DNA of 54,562 nt from Bradyrhizobium sp. CCBAU 51627 (GCF_028128765.1 NZ_LBJG01000077.1:1-54562); one strand, 5' to 3'; positions 17,634-26,930 are shown, numbered from the stretch's first letter. Notes: generated by a model from the letters alone, not told the origin. Numbers and translations are program-made.

Positions 17634-17760
17634 GTCGTCCCGGCGAAGGCCGGGACCCATACCGCGGAGTCTGTCGATTGCGGATAGCAGGAGTACCGCA
17701 CTCCGAGTCTTCGCCAAACCCCACCCTGTGGTTACGGGCCCCGGCCTTCGCCGGGGCGAC
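17634..17760. repeat. REP/BIME-like paired hairpin, copy 2
   Basis: GTCGTCCCGGCGAAGGCCGGGAC at the left is one hairpin, CCCCGGCCTTCGCCGGGGCGAC at the right the other, about 70 bases apart, with inverted GTCG/CGAC ends. It fills much of the 322-base gap between purC and the SulP gene; the rest of that gap shows no gene. Confidence 0.72.
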
Positions 17761-17900
17761 AACAGACTTCTGCTTTTCTCTCAACCATATGGTTGACCGT
17801 TTCGCACGCGGACGCCGGCAGAACTGTCGGATACTTCATATTTGCAAGAATCTTGTTGCGCTAGGCTCGCACTCGTCTACCTCTCCGGGCGGGTATTTTC

Positions 17901-20135
17901 ATGAGCGAGTGTCACAGCGTGACAGATCCTGCAATTGGCTTCGATCCGGTCCCTCGGGTCAGCCCCTCCGCCAAGCGTGCGCTGAATGATATCTTTGGAG
18001 GGGGTGCCGCCAGCGTCCTCACCGTGACGTTCGGGCTGTCCTATTCGCTGTTGATCTTCGCCGGCCCGCTCTCGCCCTATCTGTCCTACGGCATCGCCGC
18101 GACCTTCATCAGCTCGGCGGTGCTTGCCGCCGTGATCGGGCTCGGCAGCTCGCTTCCTTTTGCGATCGCCGCCCCCGACAGCTCGACTGCCGCCGTCACA
18201 GGGATCCTTGCGGCATCGCTGGTCGAGCACATCGAGGCGGCCAATCCATCGGCGCCGCTGCTCTCGCCTGTCCTGATCACGCTCGGCCTGTCGACCGTGC
18301 TGACCGGCATCGTGCTGTGCGGGCTGGGCCTCACGCGGCTGGGCCGCGCGATCCGCTACGTCCCCTATCCCGTGGTCGGCGGCTTCCTCGGCGCCACCGG
18401 ACTTCTCATTGCGCTGGGTGCTGTCAGGGTCATCACCAATATTCCGGTGCAGCTCGCGACGCTGCCGCGCTTCGCGAGCGGCACCACGCTGCTGGAGCTC
18501 GGTGCCGCCTGCGCCATGGCACTGGCGCTGTATCTGACCTGGCATCGCTCGCGGAATCCGTTTGCGTTGCCGATCATCCTGGTCGGCGGCGTGATCACGG
18601 CGCACTTGGCGTTCTGGATCTCGGGGGTTTCGCTCGATGCGGCACGCAGCCTGGGCTGGACGTTCCAGCAGCCGCCGCACGCGGCGTTCATGCTGCCCTG
18701 GCACACCGACGAGCTCGCCAACTATCCCTGGTTTGCCGTCCCTGATTTGCTCGGCAATCTCGTCGCCGTCGTCTTCGTCACCGCGTCCAGCACGCTGTTC
18801 AACACCACCGGCATCGAGGTCGCCGTGCACCGCGAAGCCAATCTCGAGCGCGAGCTGAACGTCACGGGCGCGGCCAACATCCTCACCGGCGTGCTCGGCG
18901 GCTACACCGGCTGCAGCTCGATCAGCCGCTCGGTGCTCAATTTTTCCAGCGGCGGACGCGGCCGGTTGTCAAGCCTCACCGCCTCGGCGCTCTCGCTGCT
19001 GATGCTTGGGGTCGCGCCCGAATTGCTCGGCTTCATTCCGAAATTCGTGCTTGGCGGCCTGCTGCTCTATCTCGGCGCCGACCAGCTGCACAAATGGATC
19101 ATCGAGTCGCGCAAGCGGCTGTCGAAGCTCGAATATCTCTCGCTCGTCGCCATCATCATCATCATCGTCGCCTGGGGCTTCGTGCCGGGCATTTTGATCG
19201 GCGTGATCATCGGCTGCGCGACGTTTGCTTTCAGTGCGGCACGGGTCGACTCGATCAAGTACAGTTTCGATGGCTCCGAATATCGCTCCTCGCTCGACCG
19301 CTCGCGCGACGACCAGGAGGTGCTGCAGGCCCATGGCGGCAAGATCCAGGGCCTCAACCTCCAGAGCTATCTGTTCTTCGGCTCCGCCAACCGACTCTAC
19401 CAGCATGTCAAGCTGCTGCTCCAGGAACGTCCGGAGTGCCGCTATCTGCTGTTCGACTTCAAGCTCGTCACCGGCGTCGATTCCTCCGCAGCCTACAGCT
19501 TCGCGCAGATCAAGCGCAGCGCGGCCGATCTCGGCGTCGAATTGATTGTGGTGCACCTGTCGGCAGCGGCCGAGAAGGTGCTGCGCGCAAGCGACTTCAT
19601 CGGTGAAGGCGTCACCATCATCGGCGAGCTCGATCGCGCGCTGGAATGGTGCGAGAACGAAATCATTGCGCAGCATCAGGGGCTGGCACAGGAAGAAGCT
19701 AGCCTGCGCGACTGGTTCGCGGGCATTCTCGATAGCGAGGATGACGCCGACGAGCTGATCCGCCGCTGTCAGCGCATCGAGGTCGAGGCCGGCGAGGTCA
19801 TCGTGCAGGCCGGCGACCCCGCCGATTCCATGCACTTCATCCTCGACGGCCGCGTCGGCATCATGGTCCCCGCCGACGACGACCGCACTACGCGCGTGCG
19901 CAGCCTGGGGCGCTACACCACGATCGGCGAGATGGGCCTGGTGTCGCACACGCCGCGGAGCGCCACCATCCAGGCCGAAGTCGACAGCGTACTCTACGTG
20001 CTGAATACGCACCAGTTCGATGCCATCAAGGCCGAGGACCCCGCGCTCAGCCACAAGCTGTTGACTTATTTCGTATCGGTAATGGCCGAGCGACTGACAT
20101 TCGCCAACCGGACGATTGCGGTGCTCAGGCGATAG
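17901..20135 (+). CDS. SulP anion transporter with STAS and cyclic-nucleotide-binding domains
   Basis: 744 aa. Residues about 30-440 form the SulP membrane domain (SVLTVTFGLSYSLLIFAGPLSPYLSYGIAATF, APDSSTAAVTGIL, GGYTGCSSISRSVLNFSSGGRGRLSS). Residues about 477-590 are a STAS domain (YLLFDFKLVTGVDSSAAYSF), and about 615-735 a cNMP-type domain (IEVEAGEVIVQAGDPADSMHFILDGRVGI, GEMGLVSHTPRSATIQAEVDSVLYVL). The classical cAMP-binding FGE...RxA core is altered to IGEMGLVSHTPRSATI, which keeps the Arg. Transport of sulfate or another anion gated by a nucleotide or by a regulatory partner is inferred. Confidence 0.92.
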   Translation: MSECHSVTDPAIGFDPVPRVSPSAKRALNDIFGGGAASVLTVTFGLSYSLLIFAGPLSPYLSYGIAATFISSAVLAAVIGLGSSLPFAIAAPDSSTAAVTGILAASLVEHIEAANPSAPLLSPVLITLGLSTVLTGIVLCGLGLTRLGRAIRYVPYPVVGGFLGATGLLIALGAVRVITNIPVQLATLPRFASGTTLLELGAACAMALALYLTWHRSRNPFALPIILVGGVITAHLAFWISGVSLDAARSLGWTFQQPPHAAFMLPWHTDELANYPWFAVPDLLGNLVAVVFVTASSTLFNTTGIEVAVHREANLERELNVTGAANILTGVLGGYTGCSSISRSVLNFSSGGRGRLSSLTASALSLLMLGVAPELLGFIPKFVLGGLLLYLGADQLHKWIIESRKRLSKLEYLSLVAIIIIIVAWGFVPGILIGVIIGCATFAFSAARVDSIKYSFDGSEYRSSLDRSRDDQEVLQAHGGKIQGLNLQSYLFFGSANRLYQHVKLLLQERPECRYLLFDFKLVTGVDSSAAYSFAQIKRSAADLGVELIVVHLSAAAEKVLRASDFIGEGVTIIGELDRALEWCENEIIAQHQGLAQEEASLRDWFAGILDSEDDADELIRRCQRIEVEAGEVIVQAGDPADSMHFILDGRVGIMVPADDDRTTRVRSLGRYTTIGEMGLVSHTPRSATIQAEVDSVLYVLNTHQFDAIKAEDPALSHKLLTYFVSVMAERLTFANRTIAVLRR

Positions 20136-20156
20136 CGAAAGCAATCCGGCAGGCTA

Positions 20157-20283
20157 AAGCGCGATGAGATCTGGATGAATCGTCATCGCGCCTTAGATTG
20201 TTGTTTGGGCATGATCTCCGCGCAAACGCGTTCCGCGTTTGTCGCGAGAGAAAACCGCTGTGCACTTTTCCGGATCATGCTTT
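20157..20283. repeat. GCATGATC-type dispersed repeat, copy A
   Basis: Two inverted units lie side by side. GCGCGATGA (20159) pairs with TCATCGCGC (20183). Then TTGTTTGGGCATGATC pairs with CCGGATCATGC at 20270-20280 around a GCGTTCCGCG-containing middle. The right end abuts the stop of the permease gene. Copy B at 51901-51985 shares TTGTTTGRGCATGATCT, AAAACCGCT and CACTTTTCCGGATCATGCT. Confidence 0.75.
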
Positions 20284-21367
20284 AGACCTGGATCGCCTGG
20301 TCTTCGTCCAAGGCGAGCAGGAGTTCGGCAACCCGGTTGGCGGAAGCCGTCCACTCTGCAAGCTTGGCGTAGTTGTCCGTGAACCAGTTGAACGCGGTCT
20401 GGACGACGACAAAGGCCGCCGATGCCTGCACCACTTCGCCAAGCGTCATCGCATCGACCAAATATTTGGGCAGACACAGCAACAGACCGATCACCGGCGT
20501 AATCAGGAGACTGGTATAGGTGACCAGGGTCATCCGCATCAATTGCCAGCAATAGATGCGCCAGATCGCGATCACGGCCTTCAACGCCGACACGAGGGCG
20601 TGCCGGCCATTCGGTCGATCCTCGGACACGATCTTCCCCTCACCGCTCTCGCGCACATGCGTCCCGATCGCCCGCAGTTCGGCCTCCATCCGCTTGTTCT
20701 CCTCGATGACTCGCGTCAGATGCCCGGCTGTCAGCCAGATGCCGATCGCGAGCAGCGCGGCATACGCGATCACGGCAAGGACGAGATACCCGGGAATCGT
20801 GAAGTCTATGCCATCAAGATGGACCTGCAGATTGCCGCCGACAGACCAGAGCACACCGATGAACGTACCGATGGTGAGCAAGGACTGAAGCAGTCCGGTG
20901 ACGAGGTCGATCGGCAGGTCGGTCGCGACCCTGGCGTCCTCGGCGATGCGATATTCGGGCGCCTCATGGTGTCCGGCGAGGGGGCCTGCCTTCACAAGGT
21001 GAGAACGTCCTAGCCAATCGTCATAGAGGCGATTGCTCAGCCACTCCCGCCAGGAGCGCTGCAGGGTCATGCGCGCCCACACCGAGAATACGGTCAAGGC
21101 GATACTCGCCGCCGCCAGCGGCAGAAACCGGTACGTCTGGTACAGAAGCTCCGCCTGATCTCTCCGGCCAATGGCGTTGAAAAAGTCGCGATTCCAGAAG
21201 TTCAGGCCGTATTGCGTCAGAAGTTGCAGGATCACATTGACGATCAAACCGAGGACCAGGGCCCATGCGACCCAGGCGGTGGGGCCCCGCCAATATCCCG
21301 AAGCGCTTTGCCAGAAGCGGCCCAGCAGCCGCTTCTCACCCGGAACGAAAGAGGTCCTCGTCAGCAT
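20282..21367 (-). CDS. SbmA/BacA-like membrane transporter, permease part only
   Basis: 361 aa. Start and middle match the SbmA/BacA-like family of peptide and vitamin importers: FWNRDFFNAIGRRD, MTLQRSWREWLSNRLYDDWL, NPEYRIAED-like APEYRIAEDARVATDLPIDLVTGLL and about six membrane segments. The protein ends ...FNWFTDNYAKLAEWTASANRVAELLLAL without the ATPase domain carried by YddA/BclA-type relatives, like proton-driven SbmA. Whether it is natively short or lost an ATPase is not clear; a repeat element begins at its stop codon. It lies 104 bases downstream of the aldehyde dehydrogenase gene, same strand. Confidence 0.82.
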   Translation of the reverse strand: MLTRTSFVPGEKRLLGRFWQSASGYWRGPTAWVAWALVLGLIVNVILQLLTQYGLNFWNRDFFNAIGRRDQAELLYQTYRFLPLAAASIALTVFSVWARMTLQRSWREWLSNRLYDDWLGRSHLVKAGPLAGHHEAPEYRIAEDARVATDLPIDLVTGLLQSLLTIGTFIGVLWSVGGNLQVHLDGIDFTIPGYLVLAVIAYAALLAIGIWLTAGHLTRVIEENKRMEAELRAIGTHVRESGEGKIVSEDRPNGRHALVSALKAVIAIWRIYCWQLMRMTLVTYTSLLITPVIGLLLCLPKYLVDAMTLGEVVQASAAFVVVQTAFNWFTDNYAKLAEWTASANRVAELLLALDEDQAIQV

Positions 21368-21471
21368 TCGCGAGCCGCAATCCTGCGTGCGGCAAACCTT
21401 ATAATGCCGCTTGTGCCAAATTACGGTGTCTTTCCGGAGGCCTTTTGACCTGCGTCAAGCGATGCCGGCGG

Positions 21472-22965
21472 CTACACCCCCGCCATCATCACGTATTTGA
21501 TCTCGACGTATTCTTCCATGCCGTGACGCGAGCCTTCGCGTCCAAGGCCGCTTTCCTTGACGCCGCCGAAGGGCGCAACCTCGGTGGTGATCAGGCCGGT
21601 GTTGACGCCAACCATGCCTGATTCCAGCGCTTCGGCGACGCGCCAGACGCGGCCGATATCGCGGGAGTAGAAGTACGATGCGAGGCCGAACGGCGAGGCG
21701 TTGCACATCGCGATGACGTCAGCCTCGTCCTTGAAGCGGATCACCGGGGCGAGCGGACCGAAGGTTTCCTCCTGCGATACCAGGGAATCCGGCTTGACGT
21801 CGGCGAGCACGGTGGGCTCGAAGAACGAACGTCCGAGCTCGCTGCGCTTGCCGCCGGTCACAATCTTGGCGCCGCGCTTGACGGCATCGGCAATGTGGCG
21901 TTCGACCTTGTCGATTGCCTTCATGTTGATCAGGGGCCCCTGCGTGACGCCGCTCTCGGTGCCGTCGCCGATCTTCATCGCCGCGACCTTCGCCGACAGC
22001 TTCTTGACGAACTCGTCGTAGATCTTGTCCTGGGCGTAGATGCGGTTGGCGCAGACGCAGGTCTGGCCCATGTTGCGATATTTCGAGACGATCGCGCCTT
22101 CGACCGCGGCGTCGATGTCGGCGTCATCGAACACCACGAACGGGGCGTTGCCGCCGAGTTCGAGGCCGAGGCGCTTCACGCCGACGGAGGCCTGCTGGTA
22201 GAGAATCTTGCCGACTGCGGTCGAGCCGGTGAAGCCGACGAAGCGCACCGCCGGATGCTCGCACAGCACCTTGCCGATCGGCGGCGCATCACCGGTGATG
22301 ATGTTGAGCACGCCCTTGGGGATGCCGGCCTTCTCGGCGAGCACGGCCAGCGCGAGAGCCGAGAGCGGCGTCTCGTTGGCGGGCTTCAGCACCACGGTGC
22401 AGCCCGCGGCCAGCGCCGGCGACACTTTTCGCGTGATCATCGAGTTCGGAAAGTTCCACGGCGTGATGGCGCCGCAGACGCCGATCGGCTGCTTGATCGC
22501 CAGCAGCCGCGCATCAGCCCGCTGCGTCGGGATCGTCTCGCCATAGACGCGGCGGGCTTCCTCGGCGAAGAACTCGATATAGGCGGCGCCGATATCGACC
22601 TCGCCGAGCGCTTCCGACAGCGGCTTGCCCTGCTCGGAGGTGAGGATCAGCGCGAGGTCTTCGCGGTTGGCGATGATCAGCTCGAACCATTTGCGCAGGA
22701 TGTTGGAGCGCTGCTTGGCGGTGTGCTTGGCCCAGGCCGGGAACGCGCGCTGGGCGGCTTCGACCGCCTTGGTGGTGTCATCGGCGCCAAGCTGCGGCAC
22801 TTTTGCGATCTCGACACCGGTCGCGGGATTGTTCACCGCGAAGACCGGCTTGCCGACCCAGGCGCCGTCGATGTAGCAGGCCTCCTTCAGCAGCGATGGG
22901 TCCTTCAGGCGGTCACGCAAGGCGGCAGTGGCGTGCTGGGCGCGTGCAGCGGCGGTCGGGGTCAT
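21472..22965 (-). CDS. gabD: Succinate-semialdehyde dehydrogenase family protein
   Basis: 497 aa, NAD(P)-dependent aldehyde dehydrogenase. Motifs are ITPWNFPNSMITRKVSPALAAGC, GFTGSTAVGK, the catalytic Glu in LELGGNAPFVVFDDAD and the catalytic Cys in NMGQTCVCANRIY. The sequence resembles GabD, which oxidises succinate semialdehyde to succinate in GABA breakdown; a neighbouring gabT is not present, so the substrate is likely but not certain. The start is the ATG at 22965 with GGGAG eight bases upstream; the frame open to 23082 is not used. Confidence 0.92.
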   Translation of the reverse strand: MTPTAAARAQHATAALRDRLKDPSLLKEACYIDGAWVGKPVFAVNNPATGVEIAKVPQLGADDTTKAVEAAQRAFPAWAKHTAKQRSNILRKWFELIIANREDLALILTSEQGKPLSEALGEVDIGAAYIEFFAEEARRVYGETIPTQRADARLLAIKQPIGVCGAITPWNFPNSMITRKVSPALAAGCTVVLKPANETPLSALALAVLAEKAGIPKGVLNIITGDAPPIGKVLCEHPAVRFVGFTGSTAVGKILYQQASVGVKRLGLELGGNAPFVVFDDADIDAAVEGAIVSKYRNMGQTCVCANRIYAQDKIYDEFVKKLSAKVAAMKIGDGTESGVTQGPLINMKAIDKVERHIADAVKRGAKIVTGGKRSELGRSFFEPTVLADVKPDSLVSQEETFGPLAPVIRFKDEADVIAMCNASPFGLASYFYSRDIGRVWRVAEALESGMVGVNTGLITTEVAPFGGVKESGLGREGSRHGMEEYVEIKYVMMAGV

Positions 22966-23076
22966 GGCGTTACTCCCTGGGACGATCGGATCGGCCGGAA
23001 TATAGGGGCAGACGGTATGCAATGCACCGCCCCGCAACGCACATCTGCTGATTGCTGAAGTTGGGAGCGGCCGGCT

Positions 23077-23107
23077 CTTCACCTCTCCCCGGCGGGGAGA
23101 GGTGAAG
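23077..23107. repeat. CTTCACCTCTCCCC hairpin repeat
   Basis: Perfect 14-base arms (23077-23090 and 23094-23107) with a 3-base loop lie between the GIY-YIG-like gene and the aldehyde dehydrogenase gene. It has the same core as the hairpins at 499 and 30773. It could act as a rho-dependent stop or an RNA stabiliser. Confidence 0.65.
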
Positions 23108-23127
23108 CACCAACACCACGGAGAGGA

Positions 23128-23448
23128 TCAGGCCGCGCCGCTCATATAGGTCTCGCGCCGGCCGATCATGCGCTCGGCGGCCGCTTTGGCGTCGGCCTTC
23201 GAGGAGGTCGCGCAGGTGCGATATTCGAGATCGGGCACGTCGGAGGTATCGCGACGGCCGAACCAGTTTTTCGAGCCAACCGGCAGCAGCGCCAGCGACT
23301 GCGCCAGATTATCGACCGCGCCGAAGGAATAGAGCGCGCCAGTGCCGGCGATCCGAACCTCGTAAATGCCGGGCGAGATCGGCGCTTCCAAATTATCGCC
23401 ACGTCCGGGACGGGGATAGCGCTTCCATTCGCTCCAGGTTGAAATCAT
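23128..23448 (-). CDS. Small protein with a GIY-YIG-like pattern
   Basis: 106 aa from the ATG at 23448, with GGGGGA upstream. Residues about 27-60 read SPGIYEVRIAGTGALYSFGAVDNLAQSL, which follows the GIY-(10)-YIG layout, and LEYRTCATSSKADAKAAAERMI resembles the later Glu-containing helix. The catalytic Arg expected after the NL residues is absent (AQSLAL), so nuclease activity is doubtful. No neighbour suggests a role. The alternative is an unrelated conserved rhizobial protein. Confidence 0.6.
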   Translation of the reverse strand: MISTWSEWKRYPRPGRGDNLEAPISPGIYEVRIAGTGALYSFGAVDNLAQSLALLPVGSKNWFGRRDTSDVPDLEYRTCATSSKADAKAAAERMIGRRETYMSGAA

Positions 23449-23785
23449 CTCAGGTCCCCCTCGCGGCCGCTGGGCCGCCAAAATTTGCTTCAAATCCTAA
23501 CGTCAGCCCCAAGTCGGGCCGCAAGCTGAACGTCGCAACGCACAAAGCGTTTCAAGTGCTTCAAAACGCTCGAAACATATCGCCGCGGCCATCCAGGGTC
23601 ACGGTCAGCTGCGGCCATCCACCGCAAATTGTGAAGACGTGTTGCAGATCAGTCGTCCCGCGCGACGCCGGAACCGTCAAGTCACGACATCGCGACCGGC
23701 GCGCAAGTTGAGATGCTTGCCGCACGCGACCTCCGGGAGGACAATCCGATCACTTCCAACAATAATCAAACCGGAGGAAACGTAG
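23449..23785. other. Gene-free stretch between divergent genes
   Basis: These 337 bases separate the GIY-YIG-like gene from the divergent serine hydrolase. Apart from the ribosome site GGAGG before 23786 I see no gene, strong hairpin or repeat; promoters for both genes are expected here but none stands out. Confidence 0.5.
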
Positions 23786-24979
23786 ATGCAAAGCAAAGCT
23801 GAGATCGACGAGATTCTGCGCAAGACAAGCGATGCCAAGGAAATCCCCGGAGTCGTTGCGATCGCCGCCAGCGGTAACGACGTGCTGTATCAAGGCGCGT
23901 TCGGCAAGCGCGATCTGTCCAAGCCCGATCCGATGACGCTGGACAGCGTGTTCTGGATCGCCTCGATGACGAAGGCGATAACATCGGCCGGCGCGATGCA
24001 GCTGGTCGAGCAGGGCAAGCTGTCGCTCGATGCGCCGATCGGCGAGGTGCTGCCCGATCTCGCCAAGCCGCAAGTGCTCGAAGGCTTCGATGAAAAAGGT
24101 GAAGCGAGGCTGCGGCCGGCGAAGGCACCGATCACGCTGCGTCACCTCATGACCCACACCGCCGGCTTCTGCTACAATATGTGGAACGGCGACATCGCGA
24201 CCTATCTGGACAAGACCGGCACGCCGCCGATCACCACCTGCCAGAATGCCGCGCTGAAGACGCCGATCGCGTCCGACCCCGGCACGCGCTGGGAGTATGG
24301 CACCAATATCGATTTCGTCGGCAAGGCGGTGGAGGCGGTCAGCGGCAAGCGCCTCGATGCATACTTGCGCGACAATCTGTTCGCCCCTCTCGGCATGGGC
24401 GACACCGCCTTCAAGATTACCGATGACATGCGCAAGCGCCTGGTCGGCATGCATGCGCGCGGCGAGGATGGCCAGCTCGCCGCGATTCCGTTCGAGCTCG
24501 AGCAGGAGCCGGAATTCCACATGGGCGGAGGCGGCCTCTATTCGACCGCGGGCGACTACATCAAGTTCACCCAGATGATCCTGAACAAGGGCCGCGGCAA
24601 CGGCAATCAGGTGCTCAAGGCCGAGACGGTTGCGACCATGGGGCAGAACCACATCGGCGATCTCAACGTCACCAAGATGACCTCGGTGGCGCCGATGTAC
24701 ACCAACGACGTCGACCTCTATCCCGACCAAGCCAAGAAGTGGGGTCTCAGCTTCCTGATCAACACCGCCAAGACGCCGGAAGGCCGCAGTGCCGGCAGCC
24801 TCGCCTGGGCGGGCCTCGCCAACACCTATTACTGGATCGATCCGGCGCGCGACGTCACCGGCGTGATCCTGATGCAGCTGTTGCCGTTCGCGGACGCGAA
24901 ATGCCTGGAGGCCTTCGCGGGATTTGAGCGTGGCGTCTATGCCGGGCTCGATGCCGGGAGCGGGAAGAAGGCAGCCTAA
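23786..24979 (+). CDS. Serine hydrolase, EstB/beta-lactamase-like esterase
   Basis: 397 aa without a signal peptide, so cytoplasmic. SxxK is SMTK in FWIASMTKAITSAGAM, the Tyr motif is YGTN in RWEYGTNIDFVGKAV, LMTHTAGFCY precedes it, and GGGGLYSTAGDYIKF and AGLANTYYWIDP are typical of family VIII carboxylesterases. Such enzymes hydrolyse short acyl esters. A strong GGAGG eight bases before the ATG fixes the start. The acyl-CoA synthetase gene follows after 110 bases and might share the transcript; esters yielding an acid for activation would be a plausible link. Confidence 0.88.
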   Translation: MQSKAEIDEILRKTSDAKEIPGVVAIAASGNDVLYQGAFGKRDLSKPDPMTLDSVFWIASMTKAITSAGAMQLVEQGKLSLDAPIGEVLPDLAKPQVLEGFDEKGEARLRPAKAPITLRHLMTHTAGFCYNMWNGDIATYLDKTGTPPITTCQNAALKTPIASDPGTRWEYGTNIDFVGKAVEAVSGKRLDAYLRDNLFAPLGMGDTAFKITDDMRKRLVGMHARGEDGQLAAIPFELEQEPEFHMGGGGLYSTAGDYIKFTQMILNKGRGNGNQVLKAETVATMGQNHIGDLNVTKMTSVAPMYTNDVDLYPDQAKKWGLSFLINTAKTPEGRSAGSLAWAGLANTYYWIDPARDVTGVILMQLLPFADAKCLEAFAGFERGVYAGLDAGSGKKAA

Positions 24980-25028
24980 CCGTTAGTATGAGGCGCGCAG
25001 TGTCGCGCGCATTCGCCGCAACGGATAA

Positions 25029-25065
25029 CCTCGTGCCCGAGAGCCATCGGCTTCAGGGCACGAGG
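25029..25065 (+). promoter_or_regulatory. Hairpin in the leader of the acyl-CoA synthetase gene
   Basis: CCTCGTGCCC (25029-25038) and GGGCACGAGG (25056-25065) are perfect arms, and the loop itself contains AGCC/GGCT. The structure ends 24 bases before the TTG start and lacks a T-run. It may regulate the downstream gene or protect the end of the upstream transcript. Confidence 0.45.
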
Positions 25066-25089
25066 CAATAAAGGTTTGAGGAGACGAAC

Positions 25090-26796
25090 TTGGCAAACGA
25101 TCTTGCAGGTAAAGCCGAAAGCTACGTTTGCGGCATCTCGGACACGCCGCTGATCGGCGACACCATCGGCCGCAGTCTCGACCATGCGGTGCGGCGTTGG
25201 GGCAGCCGCGAGGCGCTGGTCTCGCCCAGCCACGGCGTGCGCTGGACCTGGACGGAATTCGCCGAGCGCGTCGATGCGCTTGCCGCCGGCTTTCTCGCGC
25301 TGGGTCTCGAACGCGGTGAGCGGATCGGCATCTGGTCGCTGAACCGGCCGGAATGGACCTTGACCCAGTTCGCCGCCGCCAAGGCCGGCCTGATCCTGGT
25401 GACGATCAATCCCGCCTATCGGCTCAGCGAGCTGGAATTCGCGCTGAAGAAGGTCGGCTGCGCGGCGATCGTCACCGCGACGGCGTTCAAGACCAGCCAA
25501 TATATGGAGATGCTCAACACGCTGCTGCCGGAGCTGGCGAGCGCCACGCCCGGACAGCTGCAGGCGGCGCGGCTGCCGGCCCTGCGGATGGTGATTCAGA
25601 TTGGCGGCCCCTCGGCGCCCGGCACGATCCCGCTCGAAGAGGTCGCGTGCATGGGCAAACCCGAGCATCGCGAACAGCTTGCGGCACTCGGCGCGGCGCT
25701 TCAGTTCGACGACCCGGTCAATATCCAGTTCACCAGCGGCACCACGGGCTCACCAAAGGGCGTGACGCTGACGCACCATAACATCCTCAACAACGGCTAT
25801 TTCACCGGACGCGCAATGCGCCTGACGGAAGCGGATCGCATCTGCATCCCGGTGCCGCTCTATCATTGCTTCGGCATGGTGATGGGCAACCTCGCCTCCG
25901 TCACGCTCGGCGCGACCATGGTCTATCCCGGCGAGGGCTTTGATCCGCTCGCGACACTGCGCGCGATCGAACAGGAGAAATGCACCACGCTGTACGGTGT
26001 GCCGACCATGTTCATCGCAGAGCTCGATCATCCCGAGTTCAAAAAATTCAACCTGACATCATTGCGCACCGGCATCATGGCCGGCGCGCCCTGCCCGATC
26101 GAGGTGATGAAGCGCGTCAACACCGAGATGAACATGCGCGAGGTGACCATTGCCTATGGCATGACCGAAACCAGTCCGGTCAGCTTCCAGAGCGCGACGG
26201 ACGACCCGCTCGAACGGCGCGTCTCCACCGTCGGGCGGATTCATCCGCATGTCGAGGTGAAGGTCATCGACCTCGAGGGGCGGATCGTCAAGCGCGGCGA
26301 ACGCGGCGAGCTCTGCACCCGCGGCTACAGCGTCATGCTGGGCTATTGGGAGGAGAAGGAGAAAACCGCCGAGGTGCTCGATACCGCCGGCTGGATGCAT
26401 ACCGGCGACCTCGCCACCATCGACGATGAGGGCTATTGCAACATCGTCGGCCGCATCAAGGACATGGTGATCCGCGGCGGCGAGAATCTCTATCCGCGCG
26501 AGATCGAGGAATTTCTGTACCGCCACCCCAAGATCCAGGATGTGCAGATTTTTGGCGTGGCCGACACCCGCTACGGCGAGGAGCTCTGCGCCTGGATCCG
26601 CGTCAGGCCGGGCGAGACGCTGACCGCCGAGGAGATCCATGCCTTCTGCGACGGCCAGATCGCCCACAACAAGATCCCGCGCTACGTGGAATTCGTCGAC
26701 GAATTCCCGATGACGGTGACCGGAAAGATCCAGAAATTCGTGATGCGGGATGCCGTGGAGCAGCGGCTGGGGTTGAAAGCGGCGAAGACGGCGTGA
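25090..26796 (+). CDS. AMP-binding acyl-CoA synthetase
   Basis: 568 aa of the ANL superfamily, fatty-acyl-CoA synthetase type. The P-loop is FTSGTTGSPKG, the A5 motif TIAYGMTETSPVS, the A7/A8 region GWMHTGDLATIDDEGYCNIVGRIKDMVIRGGENLYP and the catalytic Lys lies in VTGKIQKFVMRD. The enzyme adenylates a carboxylic acid and transfers it to CoA; the chain length is not readable from sequence. The start is a TTG with GAGGAG six bases upstream. A hairpin precedes it and a repeat element follows. Confidence 0.92.
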   Translation: MANDLAGKAESYVCGISDTPLIGDTIGRSLDHAVRRWGSREALVSPSHGVRWTWTEFAERVDALAAGFLALGLERGERIGIWSLNRPEWTLTQFAAAKAGLILVTINPAYRLSELEFALKKVGCAAIVTATAFKTSQYMEMLNTLLPELASATPGQLQAARLPALRMVIQIGGPSAPGTIPLEEVACMGKPEHREQLAALGAALQFDDPVNIQFTSGTTGSPKGVTLTHHNILNNGYFTGRAMRLTEADRICIPVPLYHCFGMVMGNLASVTLGATMVYPGEGFDPLATLRAIEQEKCTTLYGVPTMFIAELDHPEFKKFNLTSLRTGIMAGAPCPIEVMKRVNTEMNMREVTIAYGMTETSPVSFQSATDDPLERRVSTVGRIHPHVEVKVIDLEGRIVKRGERGELCTRGYSVMLGYWEEKEKTAEVLDTAGWMHTGDLATIDDEGYCNIVGRIKDMVIRGGENLYPREIEEFLYRHPKIQDVQIFGVADTRYGEELCAWIRVRPGETLTAEEIHAFCDGQIAHNKIPRYVEFVDEFPMTVTGKIQKFVMRDAVEQRLGLKAAKTA

Positions 26797-26825
26797 GGTG
26801 CTGAACGCGCTCGCCCCACCGACGC

Positions 26826-26930
26826 TGTCATTCCCCGCGAAAGCGGGGAATCCAGTACGCCGCGACTTCTCGACTGAACCACTGACGTCTCTGGAATACT
26901 GGATCGCCCGGTCAAGCCGGGCGACGACAG
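26826..26930. repeat. REP/BIME-like paired hairpin, copy 3
   Basis: The left hairpin TTCCCCGCGAAAGCGGGGAA and right hairpin CGCCCGGTCAAGCCGGGCG are separated by about 50 bases, with CCAGTAC and TACTGG inner arms exactly as in copy 1. It lies between convergent genes and may also serve as their end. Confidence 0.75.
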
